In this document: in pieces, positions 6,207-7,805 of the stretch | Position numbering within the stretch: the first letter of the stretch is position 1 | How the letters are laid out: each line of letters starts with the position of its first letter | The notes under the pieces: generated by a model | What the model saw: only the letters and a program-made list of their open reading frames with translations | Told to the model about the DNA's origin: nothing | Databases searched by the model: none | Program-made: the position numbers and the translations under genes | Source of the DNA: Rhodocyclales bacterium | Lineage (GTDB): Bacteria; Pseudomonadota; Gammaproteobacteria; Burkholderiales; Rhodocyclaceae | Reading direction: 5' to 3' | NCBI GenBank assembly: GCA_021286885.1 | Contig: JAJTBM010000129.1 | Location: forward strand, 1-7,805 | Length of the DNA: 7,805 nucleotides

Positions 6207-6595
6207 GCACCGAAGACATGCCGGTGAGCGATGAGCTCAACGTTTTGGGCGGGCCCCTGTTGGCCTGCAGCTACGACCCCCTGACGGGCTGGTTGCGTAC
6301 CGGTTGTTGCGAAGCCGACCCGGCAGACCTGGGGCGCCATCATGTGTGCGTGCGGGTCACAGAGGAATTCCTGCGCTTCAGCACGATGCGTGGCAACGAC
6401 CTCTCCACGCCCCGCCCCGAATACCGCTTTGTCGGGCTCAAGCCCGGCGACCGCTGGTGCCTGTGCGCCTTGCGCTGGCGCGAGGCCTGGGAGGCCGGTA
6501 TGGCGCCCCCGGTGATCCTGGAGTCGACCCACATGGCGGCGCTGGAGGTGATTCCCTTCGAAGCGCTGCGCGCCCACGCCTACAAGCCTGCCTGA
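6203..6595 (+). CDS. DUF2237 family protein, function unknown
   Basis: This is a small protein of 130 residues whose sequence I recognise as the DUF2237 pattern; the family has no established function that I know of. Conserved-looking segments are [18 protein letters not shown] (13-30), [16 protein letters not shown] (34-49), [11 protein letters not shown] (64-74), [15 protein letters not shown] (78-92) and [10 protein letters not shown] (101-110). Six cysteines (22, 35, 36, 49, 86, 88), including a CC pair and a CLC, with His45, His46 and His110, suggest metal binding or redox chemistry, which is inference. There is no signal peptide or membrane segment, so it is probably cytoplasmic. The TTG start (6203) overlaps the galE stop (6204-6206) and has a Shine-Dalgarno at 6190-6194, which implies translational coupling. 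An ATG at 6218 would give 125 residues and keep every conserved segment. It converges on dacB, 24 bases away. Confidence 0.85.
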   Translation: MSTEDMPVSDELNVLGGPLLACSYDPLTGWLRTGCCEADPADLGRHHVCVRVTEEFLRFSTMRGNDLSTPRPEYRFVGLKPGDRWCLCALRWREAWEAGMAPPVILESTHMAALEVIPFEALRAHAYKPA

Positions 6596-6632
6596 AGAGG
6601 TAAGGCAGGGCCGGGCGGGCTAAAGCCCGGCC
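6587..6632. terminator. Tandem inverted repeats between convergent genes
   Basis: Two stems lie between the ends of the DUF2237 gene and dacB: CCTGCCT (6587-6593) with AGGCAGG (6603-6609), and GGCCGGGC (6609-6616) with GCCCGGCC (6625-6632) around an 8-base loop. They share base 6609, so both could form only if one is shortened. The second spans the dacB stop codon (6620-6622). Neither is followed by a T tract on either strand, so a role as a bidirectional transcription end is plausible but not a standard intrinsic terminator. Confidence 0.45.
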
Positions 6633-7805
6633 ACCCACTCCAGCAAAGCATCCTGGGCTTCCCGGGCGGCGTCGGCATTGGGGTGGTTGATGAGCAGCAC
6701 CACGCTGTAGCGTTCCCCCTTGTGGCTCAGCACATAGCCCGCCAGGGCGCGCACGCCGTTGAGCGTGCCGGTCTTTACATGGGCACGCCCGGCGCTGGGG
6801 CTGTCTGCCAGACGCCGTCGGGCCGTCCCATCCCGCCCCGCAATCGCCAGCGAAGCCATCAGTTCCGGCATGTACGGCCCATGCCAGGCGTGGGCCAGGA
6901 GGGCACCCAGGGTGGCGGCGCTGGTGCGCTCGATCCGTGAAAGGCCTGCGCCGTTCTCGATTACCAGTCCGGCCGTTGGAATCCCGGCAGCGGCCAGCTG
7001 CTCGCCCACCCGTCGGGCGCCCGCCTGGGCCGAATCCTCATCCGGGCGGGGGGGGGCGCCCTGGCTCCCCAGGGTGGCGAGCAGAGTGCGGGCGATCACG
7101 TTGTTCGACCATTTGTTCATGTCCCGCAGAATCTCCGGCAGGGGAGGGGAGGGCTGCTCCACCAGCAGGTGTGTGTCTGCCGGGGCGGGCCCGTTGCGGA
7201 AATGCCCGTCCAGCCGCCCGCCGGCTTCTTGCCACAGGGTGCGGAATAGGCCTTCAAACAGCTGAGCCTGACTGAGGGGAGCCAGATTCCAGTCGAAGGC
7301 TTCGGTGCAGCCTTCTGCCACCTGGCCGCTGATCTCCAAAACCATCGGAGCGCCCGGAGGAAGGAGCCGGGCTTGCAGCCCTGCGCTCGGGTCGGTGCAG
7401 CGTCCCTTGCTGCGGCTGATCCGGTTTTCCAGGCGCAGCCCAGCGGGCAGCAGGTCGGCCTGAATCAGCACCCGTCCACCCTGGGGCTGCATGTGCAGGC
7501 TGAACGCGCCGTAGTCGATGCCCAGGGCGTCGGCCCCCGCGTTGTAGGGGCGCAGGGGGCGCTGGTCAAAGGCGCCCGGGTCGTGGGGCGGAAGCCGGAA
7601 CAGGCTGCGATCCGTGACCACATCGCCCCGGATGCGGCGTACGCCCAGGGCGCGCAGCCGATGTACCGTCTGCCACAGGCTTTCCCGCGACAGGCGCGGG
7701 TCTCCGCCGCCGGCAATGTGCAGGTCTCCTTCCAGCACCCCGTCCCGGATCTGGGCGGGGCTGGTGTAACGGGTTTTCCAGGTGTAGGTGGGGCCCAGAA
7801 TCTCC
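6620..7805 (-). CDS. dacB: D-alanyl-D-alanine carboxypeptidase/endopeptidase, PBP4 type (5' end outside window)
   Basis: PBP4-type enzymes are periplasmic serine hydrolases that cleave terminal D-Ala or peptide cross-bridges of peptidoglycan. The minus-strand frame stays open to the window edge. The 394 visible residues include EILGPTYTW at the very edge, before the GTG at 7736-7738, so that GTG is internal. The family is normally about 480 residues, so roughly 80-90 are missing, including the signal peptide and the SxxK nucleophile motif. Visible landmarks, numbered from the GTG, are EGDLHIAGGGDP (3-14), RPYNAGADALGIDYGAF (63-79), the SxN motif as SNN (211-213, bases 7100-7108), ENGAGLSR (261-268) and the KTG motif in VKTGTLNGVRALAGY (321-335, KTG at 6767-6775). 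Both visible catalytic motifs are intact, so the enzyme is probably active if the missing part is normal. It is transcribed toward the DUF2237 gene. Confidence 0.95.
   Translation of the reverse strand, partial: EILGPTYTWKTRYTSPAQIRDGVLEGDLHIAGGGDPRLSRESLWQTVHRLRALGVRRIRGDVVTDRSLFRLPPHDPGAFDQRPLRPYNAGADALGIDYGAFSLHMQPQGGRVLIQADLLPAGLRLENRISRSKGRCTDPSAGLQARLLPPGAPMVLEISGQVAEGCTEAFDWNLAPLSQAQLFEGLFRTLWQEAGGRLDGHFRNGPAPADTHLLVEQPSPPLPEILRDMNKWSNNVIARTLLATLGSQGAPPRPDEDSAQAGARRVGEQLAAAGIPTAGLVIENGAGLSRIERTSAATLGALLAHAWHGPYMPELMASLAIAGRDGTARRRLADSPSAGRAHVKTGTLNGVRALAGYVLSHKGERYSVVLLINHPNADAAREAQDALLEWVAGL

Noticed and set aside
7736..7738. GTG as the true start of the dacB-like gene
   Set aside because: The frame continues upstream to the window edge with residues typical of PBP4 before the EGDLHIAGGGDP segment, and the SxxK motif must lie further upstream.

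Overview
The window comes from a GC-rich proteobacterial chromosome. The gene order ffs-dnaX-ybaB-recR, the E. coli-like GalE and the protein sequences suggest a betaproteobacterium, possibly Rhodocyclaceae. That placement is inference from gene order and family resemblance; no search was run. The content is mostly core housekeeping. I see no mobile element, tRNA, CRISPR array or obvious foreign island.

Layout: (1) positions 2-619 hold the 3' part of a sensor histidine kinase whose start lies outside the window. (2) Its stop codon sits at the edge of the promoter for ffs, the 4.5S signal recognition particle RNA (about 651-753), which ends in a strong intrinsic terminator. (3) A conserved DNA-maintenance cluster follows: dnaX (DNA polymerase III tau), a YbaB/EbfC nucleoid-associated protein and recR. 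(4) Next come a class III (CaiB/BaiF) CoA-transferase and galE (UDP-hexose 4-epimerase). A small DUF2237-type protein follows, whose TTG start overlaps the galE stop. (5) On the opposite strand, converging on these, is the 3' part of a PBP4-type D-Ala-D-Ala carboxypeptidase/endopeptidase (dacB), cut by the window edge.

How the parts relate: the dnaX-ybaB-recR block matches the widespread replication/recombination cluster. DnaX loads the sliding clamp, YbaB binds DNA, and RecR acts with RecO (and RecF) at single-strand gaps. The CoA-transferase, galE and the DUF2237 gene lie on the same strand behind recR, but nothing links them functionally to it. GalE (nucleotide-sugar supply) and DacB (peptidoglycan trimming) both concern the envelope, but they are convergent and unlikely to be co-regulated.

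The points most worth a second look are regulatory or at residue level. Two extended -10 promoters share the pattern TGnTAGAAT, and the second is placed so that dnaX would be transcribed as a leaderless mRNA. A terminator-like hairpin pair splits ybaB from recR. GalE has a cysteine at the substrate-gate position, where E. coli has a tyrosine. dnaX has no E. coli-type slippery A-run for making gamma. I found no convincing undescribed multi-gene system here.
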